From assembly GCF_029760955.1 (NCBI RefSeq), contig NZ_CP121682.1, positions 2,232,001-2,296,000 of the forward strand: 64,000 nt of DNA, written 5' to 3'. Made by a program: the position numbers and the translations under genes. Under the pieces are notes generated by a model. That model worked only from the letters and a program-made list of their open reading frames with translations. It did not search any database and was not told the origin of the DNA. The DNA is from Streptomyces cathayae. Lineage in GTDB: Bacteria; Actinomycetota; Actinomycetes; Streptomycetales; Streptomycetaceae. Positions 9,981 through 22,156 of this stretch are shown in pieces (the stretch's first letter is position 1; each line of letters begins with the position of its first letter).

Positions 9981-10934
9981 CTACGCCGTCCCGGCGGCGG
10001 CCACCAGCTCCGCGCAGCGCCTGACGTCCGCGGCCATCTGCTCCATCAGGTCCTCCAGGGTGTCGAACCTGGCCTGACCGCGGACGAAGGCGAGGAAGTC
10101 GACGGCGACGTGGAGGCCGTAGAGATCCAGGCCGACGCGGTCGATGGCGTAGGCCTCGACCGTGCGCTCGGTGCCGTCGAACTGCGGGTTGGTGCCGACG
10201 GAGATCGCGGCCGGCATCACCTCGCCCTGGGCGTGCAGCCAGCCCGCGTAGACGCCGTCGGCGGGGATCGCGGTGTGCGGGAGCGTCTCGACGTTGGCCG
10301 TGGGGAAGCCCAGTTCGCGACCGCGCTGGGCACCGCGGACGACCACGCCCTCCACCCGGTGCGGGCGGCCCAGGATCTCGGCGGCGCCCTCGACGTCGCC
10401 CTCGGTGATCAGGCGGCGGGTGAGCGTCGAGGAGAACGGCTCGCCGCCGCCCGCCTCGCCGGTGACGTGCAGGTCGACGACCTCGACCTCGAAGTCGTAG
10501 ACCTTGCCCTGCTCGGCGAGGAATTCCACGGTGCCCGCGGCCCGGTGGCCGAAGCGGAAGTTGGGGCCCTCGACGACCGCTGTGGCGTGCAGCCTGTCGA
10601 CCAGGACCTTCCCCACGAATTCGGCCGGTGACAGCTTCGAGAACTCCGTGGTGAACGGGAGGATCAGGACCGCGTCCACCCCCAGCTCGGCCATCAGCTC
10701 GGCGCGGCGGTGGTGCGGGGAGAGCAGCGGCGGGTGGCTGCCGGGGCGGACCACCTCGCTGGGGTGCGGGTCGAAGGTGACGACGACCGCGGGGACGCCC
10801 AGCTCCCGGGCTCGGTCCACGGCGTGCCGGATGATCAACTGGTGTCCGCGATGGACTCCGTCGTAGGAGCCGATGGTGACGACGCTGCGCCCCCAGTCCT
10901 GGGGGATGTCCTCCAAGCCACGCCAGCGCTGCAC
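9981..10934 (-). CDS. ribF: Bifunctional riboflavin kinase / FAD synthetase RibF
   Basis: The protein has 317 residues, the normal length. The N-terminal nucleotidyltransferase (FMN adenylyltransferase) domain carries GSYDGVHRGHQ with HRGH at 28-31. The C-terminal riboflavin kinase domain carries GFPTAN. It phosphorylates riboflavin to FMN and adenylates FMN to FAD in the cytosol. The start is GTG with AAGGAG eight bases upstream. It follows the truB region as in other streptomycetes, but the large P-loop gene sits between truB and ribF. Confidence 0.95.
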   Translation of the reverse strand: MQRWRGLEDIPQDWGRSVVTIGSYDGVHRGHQLIIRHAVDRARELGVPAVVVTFDPHPSEVVRPGSHPPLLSPHHRRAELMAELGVDAVLILPFTTEFSKLSPAEFVGKVLVDRLHATAVVEGPNFRFGHRAAGTVEFLAEQGKVYDFEVEVVDLHVTGEAGGGEPFSSTLTRRLITEGDVEGAAEILGRPHRVEGVVVRGAQRGRELGFPTANVETLPHTAIPADGVYAGWLHAQGEVMPAAISVGTNPQFDGTERTVEAYAIDRVGLDLYGLHVAVDFLAFVRGQARFDTLEDLMEQMAADVRRCAELVAAAGTA

Positions 10935-11063
10935 TGTGCCTGCTCCTTGTCGAAACCTTGTCGAGCCCGCGGGACCGTGGACTTCTTCTGCGCAGGTCTA
11001 AGGGTGCCATGCCGACCGCCGTCGGCCCGCATCGGCATGGGCGCTGTGACGGGGTCCACCGAC

Positions 11064-11119
11064 TGGCACGGCCGATCACGCCCCGGCACGGCCGACCACG
11101 ACCGGCACGACCGGCCGCG
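11064..11119. repeat. Short direct repeats between ribF and the P-loop gene
   Basis: Three imperfect copies of a ~19-bp unit beginning GGCACG(G/A)CCG start at about 11065, 11085 and 11104. They fill most of the gap between the stop of the upstream gene and the ribF promoter region. No function is evident. Confidence 0.5.
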
Positions 11120-11122
11120 GGC

Positions 11123-14100
11123 TCAGGCGGGGACGCCCGCGCCCGCCAGGTTCTCGATCGTGCGACGGGTGCCGGGGCCCACCACGGCGGCCCACTCCTG
11201 GGGCGCCTCCGCCAGCCAGTGGGCCAGGGCGGCGGCGAAGCCCGGCACCCGCCGCCCCAGGTCGACCAGGCCGCTGTCGAAGTGGGCGGCGCCGTCGGGG
11301 GTGCGGGCGAGGAGCAGACCGGTGCGGTGGACGAGCTCACGCGCGGTGGTGCCGGAGCAGCGGGCCGCGGCGCCCAGCACCGCGGCCAGGACGGCGGGGT
11401 CGGGGGCGCGGGTGAGGAGCGGATCCAGCAGTTCGCGGCGCAGGGGCCGGGAGGCGGGGGTGCCGGGCCCGGCGAGGACACCGGCGAGGGCGGCCCGCAG
11501 CGGCTGCGGTCCGCCCTCCAGCAGGCCGGTGAGCAACGGCAGGAGTGCGTCGTGGTCGGCGTGGCCGGCCGGTTCCCGGGCCAGGCGCCGGTCCGCGTAC
11601 GCGGCCAGCTCGCCCGCGAGGTCCGGCCACTGTTCCACCGCCGTCCGCAGGAGCGCGGCGACGCGGGGGGCCAGGGCGGGCGTGGTGGCGTCGGCGAGGG
11701 TGTGCAGCGTCTCGCGTGCGTCCGGGTGGGCGAGCCTCGCGCGGAAGGCCTCGAGGACGGGCTCCGGGTGGGTGGTGAGGGCACCGGTCAGCGCGCTCGG
11801 CGGGAGGTGCGGGTCGCCGGCCGCGAAGTGGTCCAGGGCCCGCGGGAGGTGGCGGTCCCTGCTGCTCGGGTCCTGGACCAGGAGGGCGAGCGCGCCGCCG
11901 TGCAGGGGCCGGTCGGCGGTGCGCACCAGCAGGGCGAGGGCCGCGTACCGCAGCAGGGCGCGGTCGGTCACGTCGCGGGTGTGCGGCGCGGCCCGCAGTC
12001 CGTACGCCACGGCTGCCGCGCGGCGTGCGGGCCGCTCGTCGCGCGCCCACCGGTCGACGGCCCTGCACACCGCCGAGGGGTCCTCCTCTGCCAGCGCGCC
12101 GAGCAGTTGCCCGGCCCGCCGGTGCGCGCTGTCGGCGAGCGCCTCGGTGAGAGTGTCCGGGGCGCGGTGCCGGTGGGTGTGCAGCAGGGCCTGCGCCGCC
12201 GTGGCGACGGTCGCGTGCGGGGTGGCGGGCAGCGGCCGCTCGTCCTCGAACCACCGCACCAGGTGCGGGAGCACGGCGACGGGGTCGGCGGTGAACAGGC
12301 GGGCGGCGGCGTCCAGGAAACGGGGACCCGTCTCGCCCGGCGGGCCGTCGGCGTGGACGAGTCGGCGCAGCAGCTCGAAGCCGGTCTCCAGGGGCAGCGG
12401 GAGAGCCGTCCAGAAGGCCGGTCCCAGCTCCCTCGGCGTCCTTTTCCGCTGCTGCCGCCAGGCCACGACCCGGTCGGCCAGCAGCCGGAGCACCTCGGCG
12501 TAGGGGGTCGCGTCGGGCACGCGTGCGAGGGTCTCGGTGAGCAGCCGGGCGGCCCACCAGGAGCCGGGGTCGGCGTCGAGGGCGTGCACCAGGTCCGCCA
12601 GCCGGGAAGCGAGCGGGCCGGGTCCGTGGCGACGGGCGAGCAGCAGCATGGCCTGGACGACGGGGCCGATCCGGTGGTGCGGGACGGGCAGGCGGTCGGT
12701 GCCGGGGCGGGCGCCGTGATCATGGACCTGATCGTGACCATGACCGTGGACGTGGACGTGGGGGCGGTGGTCGTGGACCAGGGCGCGCAGGGCCGCGTCC
12801 AGGTCGAGGTGGGTGCCGTGGAGCCAGTCGGCGAGTTCCTCGTGGGCGAAGCGGTAGCCGGTCCCGGCCGGGACGAGGATGCCCTCGGCGAGCACGGCGG
12901 AGGCCCAGCCGGCGCCCCCGCCGAGCCGGGCCGGGGCGGGCCCCCACGGGAACACCGCCTCGAACGCCTCCCGGTCCAGCTCGCCCTGCCCGGGGCCGAG
13001 ACTGCGCCGGGCTGCCTCGTGCACCTGCCCGGAGACCCTGGCGGCCAGCCGGCGTACGGCGGTGCCGCGCAGCCCGCTCTCGACGGCGAGGCGCACGGCC
13101 ACGCGCAGGCACATCAGGTCCAGGTGGGCGGAGAGGACGTCGTGGCGGTCGGCGCGGGCGTCCGGGGCCTGAGGGGCGTCGGCGAGGGCGGCCCGGACCT
13201 CCGCGAGCAGCCGGAGGGTCAGCGGGTGCCGGGAGTCGGCCGGGGAGCCCTCCGGGATGCCGTAGCGGGCACGCGCGTGGAGGGCCTCCTCGGCGGTCAG
13301 GTCACCGAGGCGCACACAGGCGGGGAGGTCTTCGGCGGTGGCTTCGTCCTGGTGCCCGTCCCCGTGCTCACCGGGCGCACCGGGCGCACCGGGTCTACCG
13401 TGCTCACCCCGGTGCCCGCCTCCGTCCCCGCTCCGGTGCAGCAGGTCCGCGGGGAGGAGTGCGCCCGCGCTCTCCCAGTACTCCGCGCGGCACCCCACCA
13501 CCAGCCGCGCGCCCGTCCGCCGCAGCCAGCGCGCCGTCCCGTCGGTCCACCGGGCGAGGCGGTCGGCCAGGACGGGCGGCATCTCCTCCGGGCCGTCGAG
13601 CAGGACCAGCAGGGGGCGGCCGGCGGTGCCGGCCAGCGCGGCGAGGCGCCCGGGGCCGGTGTCGCCGAGGCCTTCGGGGCCGCCCGGGAACGGGGTGCGG
13701 GAGGCGGCCACGATGCGGGCGGCCCGGTCGAGTGCGCGGTGGGCCGCGTTCGCGACGGAGAGGTCGTCGTCCCGCAGATCGGCGCCGCGCAGCCACAGCG
13801 TGGGCAGTCCGGCGCGGTGGCGGCGGGCGGCGAGCCCCGCGAGTTCCGTGGTACGGCCGCTGCCGGGCGGTCCGACGAGACCGAGCACCGCGGCCCGGCC
13901 GCGCTCGAACGCGGCGAACTCCGCGGCCGTGGCCGCCCGCTCCACCGGCGCCACGCCTCCGGGCGCGAGGGCGCCCGACGGGCCGTCCTGGGCGACCGAG
14001 GTGGCGGTGAGTTCCAGGACTCCGGCGAGATTGAGGTCGGCGCCGTACGCCGGGACCGTCGCCGCGTTCTCGGCGAGCAGTTCGGCGAGCGGGCCCCGGG

Positions 14101-14701
14101 CGGGACCCAGCGGCACGGCGAAGCCGACGTCGCGGCCGCCGGAGCGGAGGGCCGTGCCGAGGACGCCGAGCACGGCTCCGGTGGCGGCGTCGAGCACCGG
14201 GCCGCCGGCCGCTCCGCCGCCGGGGCGCAGGGCGTCGCGGCCCGTGGTGCCGATGGCGAGTTCCAGCACGTCGTCGAGGGGGTGGCAGTGGTCGGTGGCC
14301 GTGTACGTCACGGGGGTCGCTCCCAGGACGCGTGCCTCGCGCCAGCACCCGGCGGCGATCCGCACATAGGTGCCGCTCTCGACGCGGTTCCGCGGGGCGA
14401 CGGGCAGGGGGGCGGTGCCGAGCCCCTCGCAGCGGACGAGGGCGAGGCCGAGTTCGGGCAGCGGGGTGACGGCGTCGGCGCTCACCACGCGGTGGCGGTC
14501 GTCGGGGCCGTGCAGGACGAGGCGGGGCAGGCCGTCGACGGCCTCGTGGCTGGTGATCAGGGTGCCGCGGTGGTCGGCGGGGAAACCGAGACCGCGCGGA
14601 CGGCCGGCGAGATCGTGGATACGGACGAGGACGTCGCCGGGCGAGTGCTCCCCCGCCGTCCGGACGGGCTCCCGCCCCACCGGACCGTTGCGCGACGTCA
14701 T
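11123..14701 (-). CDS. Large protein: inactive trypsin-like domain, STAND-like P-loop NTPase, HEAT-like repeats
   Basis: The protein has 1192 residues from ATG 14701, which has GGGGAGG seven bases upstream; longer upstream reading has no SD. Residues ~20-200 look like a trypsin-fold domain. A His is kept (TSHEAV, H52), but the Asp of the usual DLALL is Gly (LGLALV) and GDSGGP is GAAGGP (A165 at the Ser position), so it should not cut peptides. A P-loop follows (GPPGSGRTT, 277-285, Arg in place of the Walker Lys) with a hydrophobic strand ending LLVLLDG. The C-terminal half is Leu/Ala/Arg-rich helical repeats, HEAT-like. The layout recalls trypsin-STAND NTPase conflict or signalling proteins. 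Role unknown; a scaffold or sensor is my inference. Confidence 0.75.
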   Translation of the reverse strand: MTSRNGPVGREPVRTAGEHSPGDVLVRIHDLAGRPRGLGFPADHRGTLITSHEAVDGLPRLVLHGPDDRHRVVSADAVTPLPELGLALVRCEGLGTAPLPVAPRNRVESGTYVRIAAGCWREARVLGATPVTYTATDHCHPLDDVLELAIGTTGRDALRPGGGAAGGPVLDAATGAVLGVLGTALRSGGRDVGFAVPLGPARGPLAELLAENAATVPAYGADLNLAGVLELTATSVAQDGPSGALAPGGVAPVERAATAAEFAAFERGRAAVLGLVGPPGSGRTTELAGLAARRHRAGLPTLWLRGADLRDDDLSVANAAHRALDRAARIVAASRTPFPGGPEGLGDTGPGRLAALAGTAGRPLLVLLDGPEEMPPVLADRLARWTDGTARWLRRTGARLVVGCRAEYWESAGALLPADLLHRSGDGGGHRGEHGRPGAPGAPGEHGDGHQDEATAEDLPACVRLGDLTAEEALHARARYGIPEGSPADSRHPLTLRLLAEVRAALADAPQAPDARADRHDVLSAHLDLMCLRVAVRLAVESGLRGTAVRRLAARVSGQVHEAARRSLGPGQGELDREAFEAVFPWGPAPARLGGGAGWASAVLAEGILVPAGTGYRFAHEELADWLHGTHLDLDAALRALVHDHRPHVHVHGHGHDQVHDHGARPGTDRLPVPHHRIGPVVQAMLLLARRHGPGPLASRLADLVHALDADPGSWWAARLLTETLARVPDATPYAEVLRLLADRVVAWRQQRKRTPRELGPAFWTALPLPLETGFELLRRLVHADGPPGETGPRFLDAAARLFTADPVAVLPHLVRWFEDERPLPATPHATVATAAQALLHTHRHRAPDTLTEALADSAHRRAGQLLGALAEEDPSAVCRAVDRWARDERPARRAAAVAYGLRAAPHTRDVTDRALLRYAALALLVRTADRPLHGGALALLVQDPSSRDRHLPRALDHFAAGDPHLPPSALTGALTTHPEPVLEAFRARLAHPDARETLHTLADATTPALAPRVAALLRTAVEQWPDLAGELAAYADRRLAREPAGHADHDALLPLLTGLLEGGPQPLRAALAGVLAGPGTPASRPLRRELLDPLLTRAPDPAVLAAVLGAAARCSGTTARELVHRTGLLLARTPDGAAHFDSGLVDLGRRVPGFAAALAHWLAEAPQEWAAVVGPGTRRTIENLAGAGVPA

Positions 14702-14970
14702 CGTCGAGCCTCCCCGCCGTGCCGTGTGCCGTGTCCTCGCCCTGCCGTGTCCTCGAGGTCCGCGAGGACGTCGAGGACACCGAGGCCATCGAGGTCCGCG
14801 ATGAGCGCGATGTTCCCGATGACCTCGACAGTAAGGCCGGAATGACCAGCGGGGCGGCCCACTCGGCGAACGCGCCCCCTTCCGCTCCCCCGGTTCACTC
14901 CGAGCGCCCGCACTTACGGGTGAATCGACGTGTCCGGATGGACAGCCTTGGGTGGGGGAACCGAGGGGGA
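14702..14970. promoter_or_regulatory. Leader of the dead-protease/P-loop gene
   Basis: No supported gene. It lies between the truB terminator hairpin and the next start, so it should carry that gene's own promoter. A direct repeat of about GAGGTCCGCGA occurs twice near 14756 and 14790. No clear -10/-35 pair was found. Confidence 0.4.
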
Positions 14971-15014
14971 CCGTGGAGCGGCGGCATGTCCATCCCCGTG
15001 ACGCCGCTCCACGG
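14971..15014 (-). terminator. Hairpin after truB
   Basis: A perfect 12-bp stem (14971-14982 with 15003-15014) with a 20-base loop lies 33 bases past the truB stop on the minus strand. It probably ends the rimP-truB operon before the P-loop gene. Confidence 0.6.
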
Positions 15015-15046
15015 CGGGGCCGCACCGCCGGCCGTCCGTGCCGGCG

Positions 15047-15952
15047 TCAGGTGAAGACGGCCAGGCTCTTGGCCTTGCCCCGGTGCTGCTCGACGAGGGC
15101 GAGGAACTGCGCCTCGGGGCCGAAGACGGCCACCGGACCGGCTCCCGCGTACTCCTCGGGCATCTCCAGGCGCACACCGTTGGTGAGCAGCCGGGCGCGC
15201 CGGGTGTCGACGTCCCAGCGAGGGAAGGCCACGGCCGCGGCCTCGGCGATCGGCAGCACGGTCAGCTCCTGCTGGTGCTGCTCGAGGGTGCGGGCCGCGT
15301 CCAGCTTGTACGGACCGACCCGGGTGCGGCGCAGCACCGTGAGGTGGCCGCCCACGCCCAGGCCGGCGCCCAGGTCACGGGCGAGGGCACGGATGTACGT
15401 ACCGGAGGAGCAGACGACGGAGACCACCAGGTCGAGCACCGGGGTGCCGTCGTCGGCGACGGCCGGCCGGACGTCGTGCACGGCGAACGAGGAGACGGTG
15501 ACCGGCCGGGCGGGGATGTCGAACTCCTCGCCCTCCCGGGCCCGTTTGTAGGAGCGCACGCCGTCGATCTTGATGGCGCTGACCTTGGACGGCACCTGCA
15601 TGATGGCGCCGGTCAGCTCGGCGACGCCGGCGTCGACGGCCTCGCGGGTGACTCCGGAGGCGTCGGTGGACGAGGTGATCTCGCCCTCGGCGTCGTCCGT
15701 GAGGGTGTTCTGCCCGAGCCGGACGGTGCCCAGGTACTCCTTCTCGGTCAGCGCGAGGTGGCCGAGGAGTTTGGTCGCCTTCTCGACGCCGAGGACGAGG
15801 ACGCCCGTCGCCATCGGGTCGAGGGTGCCGGCGTGGCCGACGCGCCGGGTGCGGGCGATGCCGCGCATCTTGGCGACCACGTCGTGCGAGGTGAAGCCCG
15901 ACGGCTTGTCGACGATGACAAGGCCGTCGGGCGTGGTGTGCTTCTGGGTCAT
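15047..15952 (-). CDS. truB: tRNA pseudouridine(55) synthase TruB
   Basis: The protein has 301 residues. It opens with DGLVIVDKPSGFTSHDVV, typical of TruB. The catalytic Asp is D45 in AGTLDPMATG. The KRAREGEEFD and ALARDLG motifs are also in place. It makes pseudouridine 55 in the T-loop of tRNAs. ATG 15952 overlaps the rbfA stop (ATGA), so the two are translationally coupled. Confidence 0.96.
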   Translation of the reverse strand: MTQKHTTPDGLVIVDKPSGFTSHDVVAKMRGIARTRRVGHAGTLDPMATGVLVLGVEKATKLLGHLALTEKEYLGTVRLGQNTLTDDAEGEITSSTDASGVTREAVDAGVAELTGAIMQVPSKVSAIKIDGVRSYKRAREGEEFDIPARPVTVSSFAVHDVRPAVADDGTPVLDLVVSVVCSSGTYIRALARDLGAGLGVGGHLTVLRRTRVGPYKLDAARTLEQHQQELTVLPIAEAAAVAFPRWDVDTRRARLLTNGVRLEMPEEYAGAGPVAVFGPEAQFLALVEQHRGKAKSLAVFT

Positions 15953-16395
15953 TCGGCGGTGTCGTCCGTCTCGTCCTCGGGCTTGCGGTACGGGTCGGCC
16001 CCGCCCGCGTACGTGGCGCCCGCGGACGCCTCGCGCACCTTGGCGTCGGACTGGCGCGCCTTGTCGAGGAGGTCCTCGATGTTGCGCGCGGTGTCCGGGA
16101 GCGCGTCCATGACGAACGTCAGGGTCGGCGTGAACTTCACGCCCGCCGCCCGGCCCACCTCGGAGCGCAGGATGCCCTTGGCGCTCTCCAGGCCGGCCGT
16201 CGCGGCCGCGCGCTCCTCCTCGTCCCCGTACACCGTGTAGAAGACGGTTGCCTCCCGCAGGTCACCCGTGACCCGGGTGTCCGTGATGGTGATGTGGGTG
16301 CCGAGCCGCGGGTCCTTGATCCCGCGCTGCAGCTTCTGGGCCACCACCTCTCGGATGAGGTCCGCCAGCCTTTTCGCCCGCGCGTTGTCGGCCAC
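15949..16395 (-). CDS. rbfA: Ribosome-binding factor A
   Basis: The protein has 148 residues from GTG 16395. The KH-like fold is recognisable from RAKRLADLIREVVAQKLQ, then DPRLG and a conserved segment near NIEDLLDKAR. RbfA assists late 30S maturation and cold adaptation. A GGGAG SD lies upstream. The reading frame stays open further upstream, but there are no RbfA-like residues before this start. Fourth-last gene of the nusA-infB operon. Confidence 0.95.
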   Translation of the reverse strand: MADNARAKRLADLIREVVAQKLQRGIKDPRLGTHITITDTRVTGDLREATVFYTVYGDEEERAAATAGLESAKGILRSEVGRAAGVKFTPTLTFVMDALPDTARNIEDLLDKARQSDAKVREASAGATYAGGADPYRKPEDETDDTAE

Positions 16396-16460
16396 TGGTC
16401 CGTCTCCCGTTCTTTCCTGTCTGAGTGGTCGGAACTCCGGGTTCCCGGAGCCTGGATCCG

Positions 16461-16754
16461 TCAGTCGTCCTCGCCGTGGAAGCGCCGCCTGACGGACAGC
16501 AGTTCCACCTCGGGGCGCCCGGCGACCAGCCGTTCGCACCGGTCCAGTACGTCGGTCAGGTGCGCCGCGTCGCCGGACACCACCGCCAGGCCGATGACGG
16601 CCCTGCGGTAGAGGTCCATGTGATCCACCTCGGCCGCGCTCACCGCGTACTTCCGCTGGAGCTCGGCGACGATCGGGCGGACGACGGAGCGCTTCTCCTT
16701 CAGCGAGCGAACGTCGCCGAGGAGGAGGTCGAAGGACAGCGTCCCCACATACAT
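16461..16754 (-). CDS. DUF503 (YlxP-like) protein
   Basis: The protein has 97 residues from ATG 16754 (MYVGTLSFDLLLGDVRSL). A GTG at 16769 would add five residues; neither start has a strong SD. The DUF503 core SLKEKRSVVRPIV is clear. Family members sit between infB and rbfA in many Gram-positive bacteria and are thought to bind RNA or ribosomes in ribosome assembly, without a proven activity. It lies 195 bases after infB and 65 before rbfA. Confidence 0.9.
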   Translation of the reverse strand: MYVGTLSFDLLLGDVRSLKEKRSVVRPIVAELQRKYAVSAAEVDHMDLYRRAVIGLAVVSGDAAHLTDVLDRCERLVAGRPEVELLSVRRRFHGEDD

Positions 16755-16949
16755 GTACAACCGGTTCACCCGCCGGTACGGGATCGACGTCCCCGCCGTC
16801 CGTGGTGGGCGGGGACATCAGAACCGTACATCGAAGGGGCGAGTCCGATCGACGGATATTGCGCTCCGGGGCACCGGGTGCCCGGAGACACGGACCGGCC
16901 GGCGGGCCGTGTTTCCAGGGGCCCGCCGGCCGGTGTTCACCGTGGGGTG

Positions 16950-20030
<3,081 letters not shown>

Positions 20031-20043
20031 TTCGCTCCTCTGA

Positions 20044-20112
20044 GGTCCGGGTTGCGTCCGGACCGTCGCTAGTTCATGGGCGTACTCATCGCGTACTCAT
20101 CGAGTGCTCATC
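20044..20112. repeat. ylxR-infB leader: hairpin and 11-bp tandem repeat x3
   Basis: GCGTACTCATC occurs at 20080-20090 and 20091-20101, followed by a variant GAGTGCTCATC at 20102-20112. Next to it, a 7-bp hairpin (20044-20050 with 20058-20064) lies just upstream of the infB SD on the transcribed strand. These elements fill part of the 150-base gap and could affect infB translation or mRNA processing; that is inference. Confidence 0.6.
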
Positions 20113-20180
20113 GCAATCTCGACCTGCTTTCGACTCGCGAGGTACCAGACCGCACGGGGGGTTCCGCACGGCATGTCTTC

Positions 20181-20474
20181 CTATGGATTGCTCTCACAAC
20201 CCTGTGCCTGCTCGACGTGGTGGCGCAACGCCTTTACGTCGAGCGGTCCCGGGACACGGAGCGCCCGCGGAAACGCCTTCCGGCGCACCGCCTGGTCAAG
20301 ACAGACCGGGACGGGGTGCACATAAGCACCCCGGCCGGGCAGCGTACCGCGTGGATCCGGGACGCACGCGTCCTCGATCACCACGATCCGCAGCAGCTCT
20401 TCCTTGACCGCTCGCTCCCGGCAGCCCACGCAGGTTCGCTCGGGGCGTGCGCGGGTAGGTGTCCGGCCAGACAT
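20181..20474 (-). CDS. ylxR: YlxR family (DUF448) RNA-binding protein
   Basis: The protein has 97 residues. The signature RTCVGCR (14-20) and the GRGAYVHP segment mark the family. Members in firmicutes have been reported to bind the RNase P RNA (RnpM); in actinomycetes the role is not settled. It lies between nusA and infB, its usual place. GAGG stands about 11 bases before the ATG. Confidence 0.93.
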   Translation of the reverse strand: MSGRTPTRARPERTCVGCRERAVKEELLRIVVIEDACVPDPRGTLPGRGAYVHPVPVCLDQAVRRKAFPRALRVPGPLDVKALRHHVEQAQGCESNP

Positions 20475-20576
20475 TCCTCAGTCTACCTCCCCGGGCCGAC
20501 CTCACCCCTTTGGGGCAAGAATCGAACAGATGCCGCCGGCGAGACTGTCGTGATCTCAGCGGGCGGAGGCTCGGAT

Positions 20577-21563
20577 CTATTCCCCGGGCTGTTCCGTGTC
20601 CGGTCGGATGTCGATCCGCCAGCCGGTCAGGCGGGCGGCCAGACGGGCGTTCTGCCCCTCCTTGCCGATCGCCAGCGACAGCTGGTAGTCCGGCACCGTC
20701 ACCCGGGCGGACCGGGCGGCCAGGTCCACGACCTCGACCTTGGAGACGCGGGCCGGCGACAGCGCGTTCGCCACCATCTCGGCCGGGTCGTCCGACCAGT
20801 CGACGATGTCGATCTTCTCGCCGTTCAGCTCGCCCATGACGTTGCGCACCCGACCGCCCATGGGGCCGATGCAGGCGCCCTTGGCGTTCAGCCCGGACCG
20901 GGTGGAGCGGACGGCGATCTTCGTACGGTGACCGGCCTCACGGGCGATGGCGGAGATCTCCACCGAACCGTCGGCGATCTCCGGCACCTCCAGGGCGAAG
21001 AGCTTCTTCACCAGGTTGGGGTGCGTACGCGACAGGGTGACCGAGGGGCCGCGCACGCCCTTCGCCACCCGGACGACGTAACTGCGCAGCCGCATGCCGT
21101 GCGGGTAGGTCTCGCCCGGCACCTGCTCCTGCACCGGCAGGATGGCCTCCAGCTTGCCGATGTCGACCAGGACGTTCTTCGGGTCGCGGCCCTGCTGGAC
21201 CACGCCGGTGACGATGTCGCCCTCACGGCCGGCGTACTCGCCGAGCGTCACGTCGTCCTCGGCGTCACGCAGGCGCTGCAGGATGACCTGCTTGGCCGTG
21301 GTGGCCGCGATGCGGCCGAAGTCGGACGGGGTGTCGTCGAACGCGCGGGCCTCCTGGCCCTCTTCGAGGTCCTCGGGGTCCTCCTTCGCCCACACCGTCA
21401 CATGCCCGGATGCCCGGTCGAGCTCCACACGCGCGTGGCGGCGGCTTCCCTCGGTGCGGTGGTAGGCGATGAGGAGGGCCGATTCGATCGCCTCGACCAG
21501 CAGGTCGAGGGAGATCTCCTTCTCCCGTACCAAGAGCCGAAGGGCACTCATGTCGATGTCCAC
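20577..21563 (-). CDS. nusA: Transcription termination/antitermination factor NusA
   Basis: The protein has 328 residues from GTG 21563 with GGAGG upstream. An N-terminal RNA-polymerase-binding domain is followed by an S1 domain ([12 protein letters not shown]) and two KH domains ([11 protein letters not shown] and [16 protein letters not shown]). It lacks the C-terminal acidic repeats of E. coli NusA, as is usual in actinomycetes. It modulates pausing, termination and antitermination. It starts two bases after the rimP stop. Confidence 0.96.
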   Translation of the reverse strand: MDIDMSALRLLVREKEISLDLLVEAIESALLIAYHRTEGSRRHARVELDRASGHVTVWAKEDPEDLEEGQEARAFDDTPSDFGRIAATTAKQVILQRLRDAEDDVTLGEYAGREGDIVTGVVQQGRDPKNVLVDIGKLEAILPVQEQVPGETYPHGMRLRSYVVRVAKGVRGPSVTLSRTHPNLVKKLFALEVPEIADGSVEISAIAREAGHRTKIAVRSTRSGLNAKGACIGPMGGRVRNVMGELNGEKIDIVDWSDDPAEMVANALSPARVSKVEVVDLAARSARVTVPDYQLSLAIGKEGQNARLAARLTGWRIDIRPDTEQPGE

Positions 21564-21565
21564 GG

Positions 21566-22156
21566 TTACGCCTCCTCTTCCGTCTCGTCGTTCTTGTCGT
21601 TCTTGTCGTTCTTGTCGTTCGCTCCGGTCGTACCGGTCGCGTCGTTCTTGTCGTTCGTTTCGGGCACGTCGGTCTTGTCGTCCTTGCGGTTGAACTCGAC
21701 CTGGACGCGCGCCCTGCCGATGTCGTCGAAGGCGAGTCTGCGCGCGGTGGCCTTGCGGCCCTTGACTCCGGGCACCTCGAGGTCGAGGCCCTCGTCGTCG
21801 ACCCGCAGGATCCTGGCGACCAGTTCGTCGCCCGCGGTCAGCCGGAAGCCCACCAGGCGGCCCGTGGCACGCACGTAGTGGCGGTGCTCGGTGAGGGGGC
21901 GCTCCGCGCCCGGGGTGCCGACCTCGAGGGTGTACTCCCCGCCGCCCATCGCGTCGGTCTCGTCGAGTTTCGCCGAGAGCGCGCGGCTCACATCGGCGAT
22001 CCGGTCCAGATCCGCGCCGGTGTCGGAGTCGACGACGACGCGCAGCACACGCTTGCGGCCGACCGCGTCCACGGCGATCTCCTCGAGATCGAGGCCCTGC
22101 GAGCTGACGAGCGGTTCCAGAAGTTCTCGAAGCCTCTCGCTCTGGGTGCTGCTCAT
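21566..22156 (-). CDS. rimP: Ribosome maturation factor RimP
   Basis: The protein has 196 residues from ATG 22156 with GAGGAG eight bases upstream; longer upstream reading is not RimP-like. The N-terminal alpha/beta domain ([15 protein letters not shown]) and the SH3-like C-terminal domain are present. RimP is needed for 30S maturation. The last ~30 residues are an unusual hydrophilic tail rich in Asn-Asp-Lys repeats, encoded by a 9-bp tandem repeat. First gene of the nusA-infB operon. Confidence 0.93.
   Translation of the reverse strand: MSSTQSERLRELLEPLVSSQGLDLEEIAVDAVGRKRVLRVVVDSDTGADLDRIADVSRALSAKLDETDAMGGGEYTLEVGTPGAERPLTEHRHYVRATGRLVGFRLTAGDELVARILRVDDEGLDLEVPGVKGRKATARRLAFDDIGRARVQVEFNRKDDKTDVPETNDKNDATGTTGANDKNDKNDKNDETEEEA
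21587..21660 (-). repeat. 9-bp tandem repeat encoding the Asn-Asp-Lys tail of RimP
   Basis: GTCGTTCTT is repeated 3.8 times at 21587-21620, with a second short run at 21641-21658. The unit keeps frame, so copy number changes would only alter tail length. The tail lies outside the conserved RimP fold. Confidence 0.85.

Noticed and set aside
10958..14845. 1295-codon plus-strand frame opposite the P-loop gene
   Set aside because: Gly/Ala/Arg/Val-rich, no recognisable domain; the minus frame has a P-loop, protease fold and SD.
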